Shown: positions 1 through 7,691 of the stretch, piece after piece
Numbering within the stretch: position 1 is the stretch's first letter
How the letters are laid out: every line of letters starts with the position of its first letter
Source of the DNA: Priestia megaterium
GTDB lineage: Bacteria; Bacillota; Bacilli; Bacillales; Bacillaceae_H
NCBI RefSeq assembly: GCF_023824195.1
Contig: NZ_CP085445.1
Coordinates: 49,998-113,997, forward strand
DNA length: 64,000 nucleotides
Direction: 5' to 3'
Notes under the pieces: model-generated
What the model was told of the DNA's origin: nothing
The model's database searches: none
What the model saw: the letters and a program-made list of their open reading frames with translations, nothing else
Program-made: the position numbers and the translations under genes

Positions 1-1
1 A

Positions 2-583
2 GCTCAACAAGGAAGCAATAAAGTTAAATCTATTAATTCCAAAGTAGAAGAATACACGAATAAGGTATTAGCTGGTGATTCAGAAGAAGTACCAAAAAAT
101 GATCCCTTAGAGCATCAAAATAATATTTCTCCGCCTAAAATCCCACCTAAAGGATTTTATAAATTACTTGAAAAAAAGCTACTAAAACAAAAGAGCATTA
201 ATGTAAATAATACAGATTATATTCCTGTGATGAGTATCATCGAAAATAATGTAGATCAGTTTATAGGCAAAGAAATTGAGGTCGATGGATTTGTATACCG
301 TGAAAATGGATTTAAAGATAATCAATTTGTGGTAGCTCGTTTTGGCATATCATGTTGTGTGGCAGATGCATCTGTTTATGGAATGCTATCAACTATAGAG
401 AATGCCTCTACATTTAAAACAGACAATTGGGTTCATATAAAAGGAATAGTTAAAAAAGCTACGTACAATCAAGAGGATGTTCCGTATATTCAAATTCAAC
501 AGATTAAGTCCATACACCAACCTGATAACCCATACGTATATGAACTTTATCAAGATGAACAGCTGATAGGTCCTGGTGAATAG
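2..583 (+). CDS. DUF1980/TIGR03943 family protein, 5'-truncated by window edge
   Basis: The frame is open from base 2, so the gene begins left of the window; the internal ATG at 227 is not its start. The last ~120 residues form a C-terminal DUF1980 (TIGR03943, YcgQ-like) domain with the pattern GFVYRENGFKDNQFVVARFGI, CCVADASVYGM and a closing DNPYVYE. The complete paralogue at 1987-2838 has the same pattern (GFMYHTKELKDNQ, CVADSGVFGM, DPYVY). Family members are membrane proteins paired with a DUF318 permease and thought to act in metal handling. The partner gene of this copy, if any, lies outside the window. Function is inferred from the family. Confidence 0.8.
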   Translation, partial: AQQGSNKVKSINSKVEEYTNKVLAGDSEEVPKNDPLEHQNNISPPKIPPKGFYKLLEKKLLKQKSINVNNTDYIPVMSIIENNVDQFIGKEIEVDGFVYRENGFKDNQFVVARFGISCCVADASVYGMLSTIENASTFKTDNWVHIKGIVKKATYNQEDVPYIQIQQIKSIHQPDNPYVYELYQDEQLIGPGE

Positions 584-1101
584 AAAGCATTCTACGATAG
601 ACTTACTATTAAGGATAAGCTATACACCATTAAAATAGTTATATACTCAGATTATTGTGTTAAAGTACTGCATAATTTATGACTATAATAAGAAGTGAAA
701 AATTGGTAAATGCATTTTCACCATACTTTCATTTTTCTATGATATAGTACAAATGTAAAAAGAAATGCTCGCGTAAATATTAAAGGATATTTGTAGAGAA
801 AGAATATTATATCCAAAGATTTGTTTAAATTTGCATTTTTCAAATAATATAGTCTTTATGGTTTTGATTAAGCTCACTTTCCTAGAGACTACTATTTGTT
901 TATGTTATAAAGATAATTTTTTATTACAGCTCTTGTATATATTCATTTTTTTGTGAGATTGTCCCCTTTAGGTAAATAGTGTAATTTCACTGCTTGTAAG
1001 TGATATTACTCTCTATTTAAAGGGGCTTTTTCTATGTTTAGAAACAAACAGAAAATTCTAATATAAAGCAACATGATTATTTCTTAGTTGGAGTGAGTGT
1101 A
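584..1101. other. Intergenic region without a gene
   Basis: AT-rich stretch between the two zinc-type units. No ORF with a ribosome-binding site is visible on either strand. Its only clear structure is the long hairpin at 963-1033. I looked for a Zur-like box (TCGTAAT) here and did not find one. Confidence 0.6.
963..1033 (+). terminator. Long hairpin with T-tract in the leader of the permease gene
   Basis: CCCCTTTA...AAATAG pairs with CTATTTAAAGGGG, and nested inside GTAATTTCACT pairs with AGTGATATTAC. CTTTTTCT follows. The element is an intrinsic terminator about 70 bp upstream of the permease start, far from the gene ending at 583, so it may act as an attenuator of the permease operon. No known riboswitch core is recognised 5' of it. 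Confidence 0.6.
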
Positions 1102-1971
1102 ATGAGTTCATCTCTTTTACAAATGAACACCATTTTTATTAGTATCCTAATTGAAGCTCTACCCTTTATATTATTAGGTGTAATTATTTCCGGTATTATT
1201 CAAATTTTTGTAACGGATGAAATGATGGCAAAAGCTATTCCTAAAAATAAATTTGGCGCAATTGTTCTAGCAAGTGTAATTGGAGCTTTATTTCCAGCTT
1301 GTGAATGTGGAATTGTCCCTATTACAAGGCGTTTAATGGCAAAAGGTGTTCCCTTATATGCTGCTATTCCCTTCATGCTAACAGGCCCTATTATTAATCC
1401 TGTTGTCCTGTTCGCAACATTTGTTGCTTTCGGTAACGATTGGAAAATTATGATAGAACGTGGTGTTGTTGCCTTTCTTGTTTCTCTAATAGTAGGTTTA
1501 ATTTTAGCCTTCCAATTTAAAACACCACAAGTAAAAAATGAAATACTTGTACACACTTCTTCCAAGAAGATGAGTGAAAAAATAGGAGAAGCCCTTAAAC
1601 ATACTATCGATGAATTCTTTTCTGTTGGGAAATTTGTGATTATTGGTGGACTAATCGCTGCCGCAATGCAAACTTATGTGAAGACCTCTACCCTGATGGA
1701 TCTCGGGCACGGAGCAGTATCTTCAAACGTAGTTATGATGGGTTTATCTTATATTTTATCGTTATGTTCTTCAGCTGATGCCTTTATTGCTTCATCGTTT
1801 CGAAGCACATTTAACGATAGTGCAATTATAGCCTTTCTAGTATTTGGCCCTATGTTTGATATAAAAAATACATTAATGATGTTGAGTCAATTTAAGACAA
1901 AATTTGTTTTCTCACTATTTGCATACGTGTTTATTCTGGTACTAGTCCTATCTCTATTAATCGTTCATTAA
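1102..1971 (+). CDS. DUF318-type permease (YcgR-like)
   Basis: Integral membrane protein of about 289 residues with 8 or so hydrophobic segments. The family signature PACECG is at residues 65-70 and is followed by a TGPIINPVV motif. DUF318 permeases (COG0701) are co-encoded with DUF1980 proteins, as here with the gene 15 bp downstream, and are predicted two-component metal-related permease complexes. I chose ATG 1102 because GGAG lies 8 nt before it; the in-frame GTG at 1093 abuts that same motif. The substrate is unknown; zinc is inferred from the ZinT and Zur-box context. Confidence 0.85.
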   Translation: MSSSLLQMNTIFISILIEALPFILLGVIISGIIQIFVTDEMMAKAIPKNKFGAIVLASVIGALFPACECGIVPITRRLMAKGVPLYAAIPFMLTGPIINPVVLFATFVAFGNDWKIMIERGVVAFLVSLIVGLILAFQFKTPQVKNEILVHTSSKKMSEKIGEALKHTIDEFFSVGKFVIIGGLIAAAMQTYVKTSTLMDLGHGAVSSNVVMMGLSYILSLCSSADAFIASSFRSTFNDSAIIAFLVFGPMFDIKNTLMMLSQFKTKFVFSLFAYVFILVLVLSLLIVH

Positions 1972-1986
1972 AAAGGAGGGACATTT

Positions 1987-2838
1987 ATGTTTAGAGTTTT
2001 GATTTTATTAGGCTTTACTATGATTTTTATGCATCTTCATGCTACTGGAGATATATCAAAATATATAAACATGAAATATTCATGGATTTCATTCAGCACC
2101 ATTTTCTTACTATGGTTTCTAACCATTGCAGAGTTAGTGTTTTATATGACAGGAACGGATGAAAAGGATCATGATCATGACCATAATGGTGACTGTAGCT
2201 GCGGTCATAGTCATGAATCATCAAACAAGTGGAAAAGACGGGCATGGTACCCTCTTTATTTCTTACCTGTATTAACCGTCTTCTTTTTGCCTGTTGCTAC
2301 TCTTGATTCAAACACTGTTGAAGCAAAAGGATTTCATTTTCCTATTTACGATAAAAAAGACCCTTACTCATCGCATCAGTTTCTTCAACCGGATACGAGT
2401 TCATTTTATGGAGAAGATGCATACTACAAAATGATTCATAAAGATTTAAAAAAGTTTTCAAAAGGAGATACCCTTAATTTAGAGAATGAAGAGTTTTTAA
2501 ATGCTATGGAAACCATTTATCGATATCCTGGTGAGTTTACGGGGAAACAAATTAGTTTTAAAGGATTTATGTACCATACGAAAGAATTAAAAGACAATCA
2601 GTACTTTTTATTTCGTTTTGGTATTATTCATTGTGTAGCAGATTCAGGTGTGTTTGGTATGTTAGTTCAATTTCCGGATGATGTATCATTTAAAAATGAT
2701 GATTGGGTAACGGTAACGGGTAAAGTAAGTACGATGTATTATCAACCATTTAAAAAGACCATTCCAATTGTAAAAGTAACAAAAGTAAAACGTGAAGAAA
2801 AACCATCCGATCCTTATGTGTATCGTAATAATCAATAG
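1987..2838 (+). CDS. DUF1980/TIGR03943 family membrane protein with His-rich loop (YcgQ-like)
   Basis: Complete 283-residue protein. Two N-terminal membrane segments are followed by an acidic, histidine- and cysteine-rich loop at about residues 58-78 (HDHDH, CSCGHSH), another membrane segment, and the C-terminal DUF1980 domain shared with the truncated gene at 2-583. AAAGGAGGGAC precedes ATG. It follows the permease by 15 bp and is almost certainly co-transcribed with it. The His/Cys loop suggests metal binding, an inference that fits the neighbouring ZinT-like gene. Confidence 0.85.
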   Translation: MFRVLILLGFTMIFMHLHATGDISKYINMKYSWISFSTIFLLWFLTIAELVFYMTGTDEKDHDHDHNGDCSCGHSHESSNKWKRRAWYPLYFLPVLTVFFLPVATLDSNTVEAKGFHFPIYDKKDPYSSHQFLQPDTSSFYGEDAYYKMIHKDLKKFSKGDTLNLENEEFLNAMETIYRYPGEFTGKQISFKGFMYHTKELKDNQYFLFRFGIIHCVADSGVFGMLVQFPDDVSFKNDDWVTVTGKVSTMYYQPFKKTIPIVKVTKVKREEKPSDPYVYRNNQ

Positions 2839-2841
2839 GTG

Positions 2842-2877
2842 AAAAATCAGGTTAACATTTGTTAACCTGATTTTTTT
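2842..2877 (+). terminator. Intrinsic terminator of the permease-DUF1980 operon
   Basis: AAAAATCAGGTTAAC, loop ATTT, GTTAACCTGATTTTTTT: a perfect stem ending in seven T, directly after the stop codon. Confidence 0.9.
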
Positions 2878-2989
2878 ATGGTATTTAATGGCCCCTCTTT
2901 GACGAGTTTCTTCTATTAGAAAGATATCTTATTTATTAATGTAGATCTAAAAACAAATCTTACTCACATAAGGGTTCTTTCGCTTTCTT

Positions 2990-3017
2990 CGTTCCTTTAA
3001 GAGTGATTATGGTAACT
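2990..3017 (-). repeat. dif-like Xer site (pdif), reversed orientation
   Basis: XerC-type arm CGTTCCTTTAA, spacer GAGTGA, XerD-type arm TTATGGTAACT. It is read in the dif direction on the + strand, opposite to the main array. The accessory dyad follows outside the XerD arm (on the minus strand ATATATGATATGCAT, then TAGTT before the arm), which strengthens the call. It lies between the permease operon and the ZinT gene. Confidence 0.75.
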
Positions 3018-3182
3018 AACTATGCATATCATATATCCCCTGGTTACTTGTCTATATACTTAATTAATCCTAATTTTGTTGCTACGCCTAATAGTCTACG
3101 AAGATTTCTGGATAGAATCATCCATTCAGTGGGATTAGAACGTTTTTTCCATTGATGTTTATACAAGATATATGTATAATAT

Positions 3183-3204
3183 AAATCGTAATGTTTACGT
3201 TTTA
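3183..3204 (+). promoter_or_regulatory. Zur-like operator upstream of the ZinT-like gene
   Basis: AAA-TCGTAATGTTTACGT-TTTA, centred about 3193. The 15-bp core matches 12 of 14 defined positions of the Bacillus Zur consensus TCGTAATnATTACGA. It lies about 20 bp upstream of ATG 3223. Zinc-responsive repression is inferred. Confidence 0.75.
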
Positions 3205-3222
3205 AACAAAAGGGGTGTTATA

Positions 3223-3984
3223 ATGAAAATTTTATTTACAAAGGGGTTAAGCATAGTAACTGTTAGTTCACTACTAGCATTGGTGGGATGTCAGACTTCA
3301 AGTTCATCCGAAAGTGAGTCTAATGAAACAACACCATCCTCATCTGTCTCAGAAGACTCTTCTAAAACGAAAGAGCAAGCATCTAAAAATGACACACATG
3401 AAAGTGAACACGAACACAATCATAGTCATGCACATGATAAAGAAACTGAACAAATTTACGCAGGCTATTTTAAAGACAGTCAAGTAAAGGATCGCTCACT
3501 TTCTGATTGGGAAGGAGACTGGCAATCTGTATATCCATATCTACAAGATGGTACTCTTGACGAAGTATTTTCTTATAAAGCAGAACATGAAGCTGACATG
3601 ACAGCTGAAGAATATAAGAAGTATTATAATAAAGGATATCAAACAGATACTGACCGTATCGTGATTCAAGAGAATACTGTAACGTTCTTCAAAAATGGAG
3701 AAGAACATTCTGGTAAGTATATCTATGATGGGTATGAAATTCTAACATATGATGCGGGAAATAGAGGAGTAAGATACATATTTAAACTAGCAGAAGAAAC
3801 TGAAGGGGTTCCTCAGTATATTCAATTTAGTGATCATAGTATTTATCCGAATGAATCTGGTCACTACCACCTGTATTGGGGTGACGACCGTGAAGCTTTA
3901 TTGGATGAAGTCATAAACTGGCCTACCTACTACCCATCAGAAATGGATGGACATGATATTGCCCATGAGATGATGGAGCATTAA
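3223..3984 (+). CDS. ZinT-domain zinc-binding lipoprotein
   Basis: 253 residues from ATG 3223, which has AAGGGGTG upstream and begins a lipoprotein signal (MKILFTKGLS) with lipobox ALVGC, Cys about 23. An in-frame ATG at 3172 lies upstream of the Zur-like box and would spoil the signal peptide. A Ser/Glu-rich linker leads to a His-rich run (HEHNHSHAHD), then a ZinT/YodA domain with SDWEGDWQSVYPYL, GHYHLYWG and WPTYYPSEMDGHDIAHEMM. ZinT proteins bind periplasmic or extracytoplasmic zinc and hand it to importers. Zur control is suggested by the upstream box. Confidence 0.9.
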   Translation: MKILFTKGLSIVTVSSLLALVGCQTSSSSESESNETTPSSSVSEDSSKTKEQASKNDTHESEHEHNHSHAHDKETEQIYAGYFKDSQVKDRSLSDWEGDWQSVYPYLQDGTLDEVFSYKAEHEADMTAEEYKKYYNKGYQTDTDRIVIQENTVTFFKNGEEHSGKYIYDGYEILTYDAGNRGVRYIFKLAEETEGVPQYIQFSDHSIYPNESGHYHLYWGDDREALLDEVINWPTYYPSEMDGHDIAHEMMEH

Positions 3985-4021
3985 ATTAGGAGTCAAGATG
4001 ATTATTACTAAACTATTGAAG

Positions 4022-4053
4022 AAAAAGGTTGTTTACTTAAACAGCCTTTTTTA
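4022..4053 (+). terminator. Terminator of the ZinT-like gene
   Basis: AAAAAGGTTGTTTA, short loop, TAAACAGCCTTTTTT; stem with one G-T pair, then T-run. Confidence 0.85.
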
Positions 4054-4094
4054 TATGTAATTCTACTATGTTAGTATGGATATTAAGTGATGTA

Positions 4095-4122
4095 GTTAAT
4101 TTTACACTTAATGACGACAAAT
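4095..4122 (-). repeat. Second-class dispersed repeat, copy D
   Basis: On the minus strand: ATTTGTCGTCA, variable TTAAGT, then GTAAAATTAAC. Shares the invariant 11-bp arm with copies at 4326, 4531, 22987 and 29990. Confidence 0.6.
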
Positions 4123-4325
4123 GAGATTTTTTACTTCTTACCATATACCAATCTATCTTATACTTCCCTTTTAAGAAAATGATATATTAACGGTAACTTA
4201 ACAGGGAATCTATAAGTATTTAACATTTATATATATTTAATAAAATAAATTCAATCAAAAATACAAAATTAATATATTTTATATAAAGCAGTAAATAGAT
4301 AAACTAACTTATATAAATAATAGTT

Positions 4326-4353
4326 TTACCCTTTACTCTTAGTGACGACAAAT
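4326..4353 (-). repeat. Second-class dispersed repeat, copy E
   Basis: On the minus strand: ATTTGTCGTCA, variable CTAAGA, then GTAAAGGGTAA followed by AACT. Same orientation as copy D, opposite to copy A. Confidence 0.65.
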
Positions 4354-4530
4354 ATATTGTTTTTCTACAAAATAAGTAATTATTAAACTATTTTTTAATG
4401 AAATACGTTAAGCGTTACTCTTATTAGTAACATTAAATTGCATTTATACAAATTAGTGCTACAGGTTTCATTTTTTATATCATATTCCATAAAATTTTAT
4501 GTTTCATACGTGTAAAAAGAAAAAGCCCAT

Positions 4531-4558
4531 ATTTGTCGTCACTAACAGTAAATAGTAA
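4531..4558 (+). repeat. Second-class dispersed repeat, copy A
   Basis: ATTTGTCGTCA, variable CTAACA, then GTAAATAGTAA followed by AACTTTA. Nearly identical over about 38 bp to the copy at 22987, with differences confined to the central bases. Confidence 0.75.
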
Positions 4559-4867
4559 AACTTTATTTTTTATAATATGGTTTGTTGTTTTACCTCTTTG
4601 TATAAAGTATGTTTATATTTTACTTTCTATTAAATTTATATTACAAAAAATATAGTAGCATTGAATGCTTTCAGATTTTCTTTTTAGTCATCATAGATAC
4701 ATCATTTTCTTAAAAGGAAAGAAGAAGATAGATTGGTACATGATAAGAAGTGAAAATCTGTATTTTTCGTTAGTAAGAGTAATAAGTTTTCACATCTGGA
4801 GCAAACTACTCATGAAGTGTTTAAATTCTAAAATGCAAGGCTCTTGTCTACGTACTATTTAACCTAA

Positions 4868-4903
4868 AAAAACTACTGACACACATATGCCAGTAGTTTT
4901 TTT
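4868..4903 (+). terminator. Terminator-like hairpin
   Basis: AAAACTACTG, loop, CAGTAGTTTTTTT. No convincing gene on the + strand precedes it; it also faces the end of the minus-strand gene at 4975. Confidence 0.6.
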
Positions 4904-4974
4904 ATTTGTCTCACTCTCTGGGGGCAGTCCCCTCATCTATTAGAGAGCTCTTTTCATAAACTTTTTATTCAAAT

Positions 4975-5469
4975 TTAAAGAATTCTTCCGGATAGAGGTG
5001 GTTTTTGCTCTCTATTTTTACCAAACTGCTCTTTTTCATCAACAAGTACTAAGATATTTCCTTCTTTGACTGAGTTACCATAGTATTCAGCTTCATCTTT
5101 AGGAAGACCTATTTCAACAAGAGCTCCTGTTAAACCTCCTATTCCTGCGCCCGTTACAGCCCCAGTTAACACGGCTGCAATTGGTCCGGCAGCAACAATC
5201 GGTCCTATTCCTGGAATAGCAAGTGCACCAGCTCCTGCCAATAAACCTGTTAGCCCGCCAAGAGCTCCACCAGTTAGTGCACCTGTTGCAATTCCATCAA
5301 CCACTTCAGTATCTGTTTCTTCTGTTACTCTATCTACCTCTCTACTGTCTTGCCCGATGATGGAGATGTCACGTGTAGCGTACCCTTGATTTTTAAGATC
5401 TTCTACAGCTGCAATGGCTTCTTGCTCAGATTTGTATACCCCTACAACTCTCTTTGCAGTTCGTTCCAT
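4975..5469 (-). CDS. General stress protein with YflT-like N-terminus and glycine-zipper core
   Basis: 164 residues from the second ATG (5469), chosen because AGGAGG sits 8 nt upstream; the ATG at 5475 is only 2 nt from it. Residues about 6-45 (VVGVYKSEQEAIAAVEDLKNQGY, DISIIGQD) form the alpha/beta fold of YflT/general stress protein 17M. The middle is a Gly/Ala-rich stretch (TGALTGGALGGLTGLLAGAGA), and the end, GLPKDEAEYYGNSVKEGNILVLV, is typical of this family. A sigma-B-type promoter lies 35 bp upstream. Biochemical role unknown. Confidence 0.8.
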   Translation of the reverse strand: MERTAKRVVGVYKSEQEAIAAVEDLKNQGYATRDISIIGQDSREVDRVTEETDTEVVDGIATGALTGGALGGLTGLLAGAGALAIPGIGPIVAAGPIAAVLTGAVTGAGIGGLTGALVEIGLPKDEAEYYGNSVKEGNILVLVDEKEQFGKNREQKPPLSGRIL

Positions 5470-5503
5470 TTTCATCTCCTCCTATTCCTTTTCTATTATT
5501 CAT

Positions 5504-5528
5504 GTTCCCTAGGTATAAATATTAAAAC
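5504..5528 (-). promoter_or_regulatory. Sigma-B-type promoter for the stress gene at 4975-5469
   Basis: Minus strand GTTTTA, 13-bp spacer, GGGAAC. This matches the sigma-B consensus (GTTTAA / GGGWAW) and its spacing. Confidence 0.75.
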
Positions 5529-5612
5529 TTCTACTTATCATAATCGCTATTATAGACAGAGAAAAACTAAAAATCTCTTTCATTGAACAAATTATCCTTT
5601 TTTTACGTTAAT

Positions 5613-5918
5613 CTAACTATGATGTAACGCATCCTCAACGGTATTTATTTGATGGTTCATATTTGTTTTCTTATCTTTTCGATGATCAATACTTATGTTT
5701 GTGATAATTCGATTAGGACCACTTGAAATGGCCTCTTGATGTATTTCTTTTGCTACTTGCCATAATTGCTCAAGGTCTCCTTCTATTATGGTAGAAGTGG
5801 GCGTTACATCATAATGTAATTCCTTCCCCTTGAGCTTACTTACAGCGTTAATCACTTCTGAACTAAAACTTGTTGAATCTGTTCCAACAGGTATAATGCT
5901 TATTTCTAACAAAGGCAT
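5613..5918 (-). CDS. MTH1187-family thiamine-binding protein (YqgV-like)
   Basis: About 101 residues from ATG 5918 (GAAGGGAG upstream), starting MPLLEISIIPVGTDSTSFSSEV. The start, the LHYDVTPTSTIIEGDLEQLW segment and GPNRIITNISIDHR fit the MTH1187/YkoF-like DUF77 family, which binds thiamine in the cytoplasm. A longer in-frame extension to 6032 overlaps the CBS gene, lacks a Shine-Dalgarno and is rejected. It sits 76 bp downstream of the CBS gene and is probably co-transcribed from the sigma-B promoter there. Confidence 0.8.
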   Translation of the reverse strand: MPLLEISIIPVGTDSTSFSSEVINAVSKLKGKELHYDVTPTSTIIEGDLEQLWQVAKEIHQEAISSGPNRIITNISIDHRKDKKTNMNHQINTVEDALHHS

Positions 5919-5994
5919 AACGTTTACTCCCTTCTCATATCCTTGTTTTTTAAAACTAAAAAAGAAACGATTTATAGATAAAATCTCCGGGTTT

Positions 5995-6420
5995 TTATTT
6001 AGTAGGTTCAGCAGGGACTGAAATGTCCTCAAGAGCTTTACCTGCTTCTTTATTTGAAGTATTACTTACTGCTAAATCTCCCAAAGAAACCATTCCAATG
6101 AGTTTTCCATCCTCTACGATAGGAAGTCTGCGTATTTGATACTGAGACATGATTTCCATAGCTTGCTCTACAGACATATGTTTTGTACCGGTAATCACAT
6201 CCGTTGTTATCATTTCAGATATTTGCGTATTCGCATTAAAATTATTGGCCAATCCTTTGACAACTAAATCACGATCCGTTATTAATCCTATTAGCTTATT
6301 GTCTTCACAAATGGGAATAATCCCTACATCTAGATTCTTCATCATAGTAGCAACCTCACCACAAGAACTTTTAAGGTTACACGTCTCAACATTTGAGGTC
6401 ATCACTTCTGTTATGTTCAT
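5995..6420 (-). CDS. CBS-domain protein (YhcV-like)
   Basis: 141 residues made almost entirely of two tandem CBS motifs. Repeat 1 is VMTSNVETC...DVGIIPICEDNKLIGLITDRDLV; repeat 2 is MITTDVITG...QIRRLPIVEDGKLIGMVSLGDLA. Stand-alone CBS pairs bind adenosyl ligands; B. subtilis relatives are stress-induced. AAAGGAGGAATTATT precedes ATG. A strong sigma-B promoter lies about 45 bp upstream, and the thiamine-binding protein gene follows. Confidence 0.85.
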   Translation of the reverse strand: MNITEVMTSNVETCNLKSSCGEVATMMKNLDVGIIPICEDNKLIGLITDRDLVVKGLANNFNANTQISEMITTDVITGTKHMSVEQAMEIMSQYQIRRLPIVEDGKLIGMVSLGDLAVSNTSNKEAGKALEDISVPAEPTK

Positions 6421-6461
6421 AATAATTCCTCCTTTATTGAATAATCGTCTTATTTCACTTC

Positions 6462-6486
6462 ATTCCCGTACATCATCTTCTAAAAC
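6462..6486 (-). promoter_or_regulatory. Sigma-B-type promoter for the CBS gene
   Basis: Minus strand GTTTTA, 13-bp spacer, GGGAAT. Near-consensus, and the same geometry as the promoter at 5504. Confidence 0.75.
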
Positions 6487-6586
6487 GTAAGCTTGAGTTT
6501 TAGTAAACACGCTTTAGATTTTAATGGGAAGAAAATGAATTGTGGATTGGTAAAATTCACGGCATTTTATCAGTTAGTAAAAAGAT

Positions 6587-6612
6587 GATTTTCATTTCTT
6601 GAAAACGGGTAT
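6587..6612 (+). promoter_or_regulatory. Probable sigma-B promoter for the YflT-like gene
   Basis: GGGTAT at 6607 with GATTTT 14 bp upstream. The -10 is a good match; the -35 is weak. Confidence 0.5.
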
Positions 6613-6642
6613 ATATCATTTAATTACAAAGGAGGTTTTTTT

Positions 6643-6969
6643 ATGAAAAATGTAAGAGTAGTAGAAAACGGAGTTCAAGCAAAAGAGGTAATTGAACAAT
6701 TTTTAAATCGAGGATATACGAAAGATGAATTATATTTATTAGCTCACGATAAAAATCGTTCTGAAGATTTAACAGAAGCATTGGATACCAACAATATTGG
6801 GGTCTCAGAACAAGGAGCATTTGATTTAGTAGCCAATGTATTCCGGTCTCGTGGAGATGAATTACGTTCTAAAATTCAATCTTTAGGATTATCGGATGTT
6901 GAAGCTCAACAATATGAAAGAGAATTAGATCAAGGACGTGTAATAGTAGTTGCAACCAAAGCAGGCTAA
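6643..6969 (+). CDS. YflT/general stress protein 17M-like
   Basis: 108 residues: MKNVRVVENGVQAKEVIEQFLNRGYTKDELYLLAHD, then GLSDVEAQQYERELDQGRVIVV, the two hallmarks of YflT-domain stress proteins. AAAGGAGG lies 8 nt before ATG. It is divergent from the CBS operon, and both sides carry sigma-B-type promoters, so 4975-6969 looks like a general stress cluster. Molecular role unknown. Confidence 0.85.
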   Translation: MKNVRVVENGVQAKEVIEQFLNRGYTKDELYLLAHDKNRSEDLTEALDTNNIGVSEQGAFDLVANVFRSRGDELRSKIQSLGLSDVEAQQYERELDQGRVIVVATKAG

Positions 6970-7023
6970 TACAAAAAAGGGGATTTTTCGCAAAATAGTT
7001 ACAGAATGTATGTAAAAGTATAA

Positions 7024-7054
7024 AAGAGGATCCGTTAACGGGATCCTCTTTTAT
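7024..7054 (+). terminator. Terminator of the YflT-like gene
   Basis: AAAAGAGGATCC, loop GTTAAC, GGGATCCTCTTTT: strong stem with T-tract. Confidence 0.9.
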
Positions 7055-7055
7055 T

Positions 7056-7230
7056 AACTGTTGACTAAATTCCCTTCAGCAGGAATTAGATGACTTTTCA
7101 ACAGTCTTGCAAAATGTATTAGATTATGAGCCACCATTTCCACATGTTGCATGGTAAAATCATTTTTATTTCCTTCAGCTTCAATAAAGGACGGTCCTGG
7201 TCCTGCTTTGGAGATGGTACGATAAACTGG
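7056..7230 (-). pseudogene. C-terminal remnant of an unrecognised gene
   Basis: The minus-strand frame reads about 57 residues (ISKAGPGPSFIEAEGNKND, then HVEMVAHNLIHFARLLKSHL) and ends at TAA 7056. The coding style is convincing, but the 5' part is lost where the IS256-type remnant begins, around 7215-7240. I do not recognise the family. Confidence 0.5.
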
Positions 7231-7260
7231 ACACTAAATTAAGAGAAAAAGGTGATTCAG

Positions 7261-7691
7261 TTTACAACAGATCTTGTTCAAGCTCTAGTCCAAAAAGAAG
7301 ATGTGACGGAATTTTTCCGTTCTCACTTAGAAAATGCGGTTAATACGCTTTTAGCGAGCGAATTGACAGCTTTTTTGGACTAAGAAAAATATGATTGTAT
7401 TGGATTTAATATAGGGAATTCACGAAATGGTTTGTACGAACGGGCGCTACGCACAGAGTTTGGAGCACTTCATCTCGTTATTCCTCATGATCGGAATGGC
7501 GACTTTAAGCAACAGACGGTGGCTCCTTATAAAAAGCCAATGATACGCTTGAAGCGTTTGTTATTCATATATTCCAAAAGGGTGTAACGACTGCTGAAAT
7601 TGCCCATTTGATGGAGAGCATGTATGGTCACCACTACACGCCTCAAACTATTTCAAATATGACAAAGGTGTTGTCTGAACAGGTAGAAGCA
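7261..7691 (+). mobile_element. IS256-family (Mutator-type) transposase remnant
   Basis: Reads TTDLVQALVQKEDVTEFFRSHLE, ...NGLYERALRTEFGALHLVIPHDRNG, APYKKPN, then FVIHIFQKGVTTAEIAHLMESMYGHHYTPQTISNMT. This is the N-terminal third of an IS256-type transposase. It carries a stop (TAA 7381) and a one-base deletion after YKKP (about 7540), and is cut off near 7691. Non-functional. Confidence 0.85.

Larger units (their letters stand above)
4054..4974. other. Gene-free region with three copies of the ATTTGTCGTCA repeat
   Basis: Very AT-rich. ORFs such as 4665-4862 lack a ribosome-binding site and a recognisable protein, so I call none. The region holds three 28-bp repeats (4095, 4326, 4531) in inverted arrangement and a terminator at 4868-4903. 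It may be decayed cassette debris. Confidence 0.5.

Noticed and set aside
2851..2866. GTTAAC...GTTAAC around 2851 as a dif-like core
   Set aside because: It is the stem of the operon terminator; no CATAA or XerC arm.
4665..4862. 65-codon ORF in the gene-free region
   Set aside because: No ribosome-binding site, no recognisable protein; surrounding DNA is decayed and repeat-bearing.
7261..7691. Functional IS256 element
   Set aside because: Premature stop, one-base deletion and loss of two thirds of the transposase.
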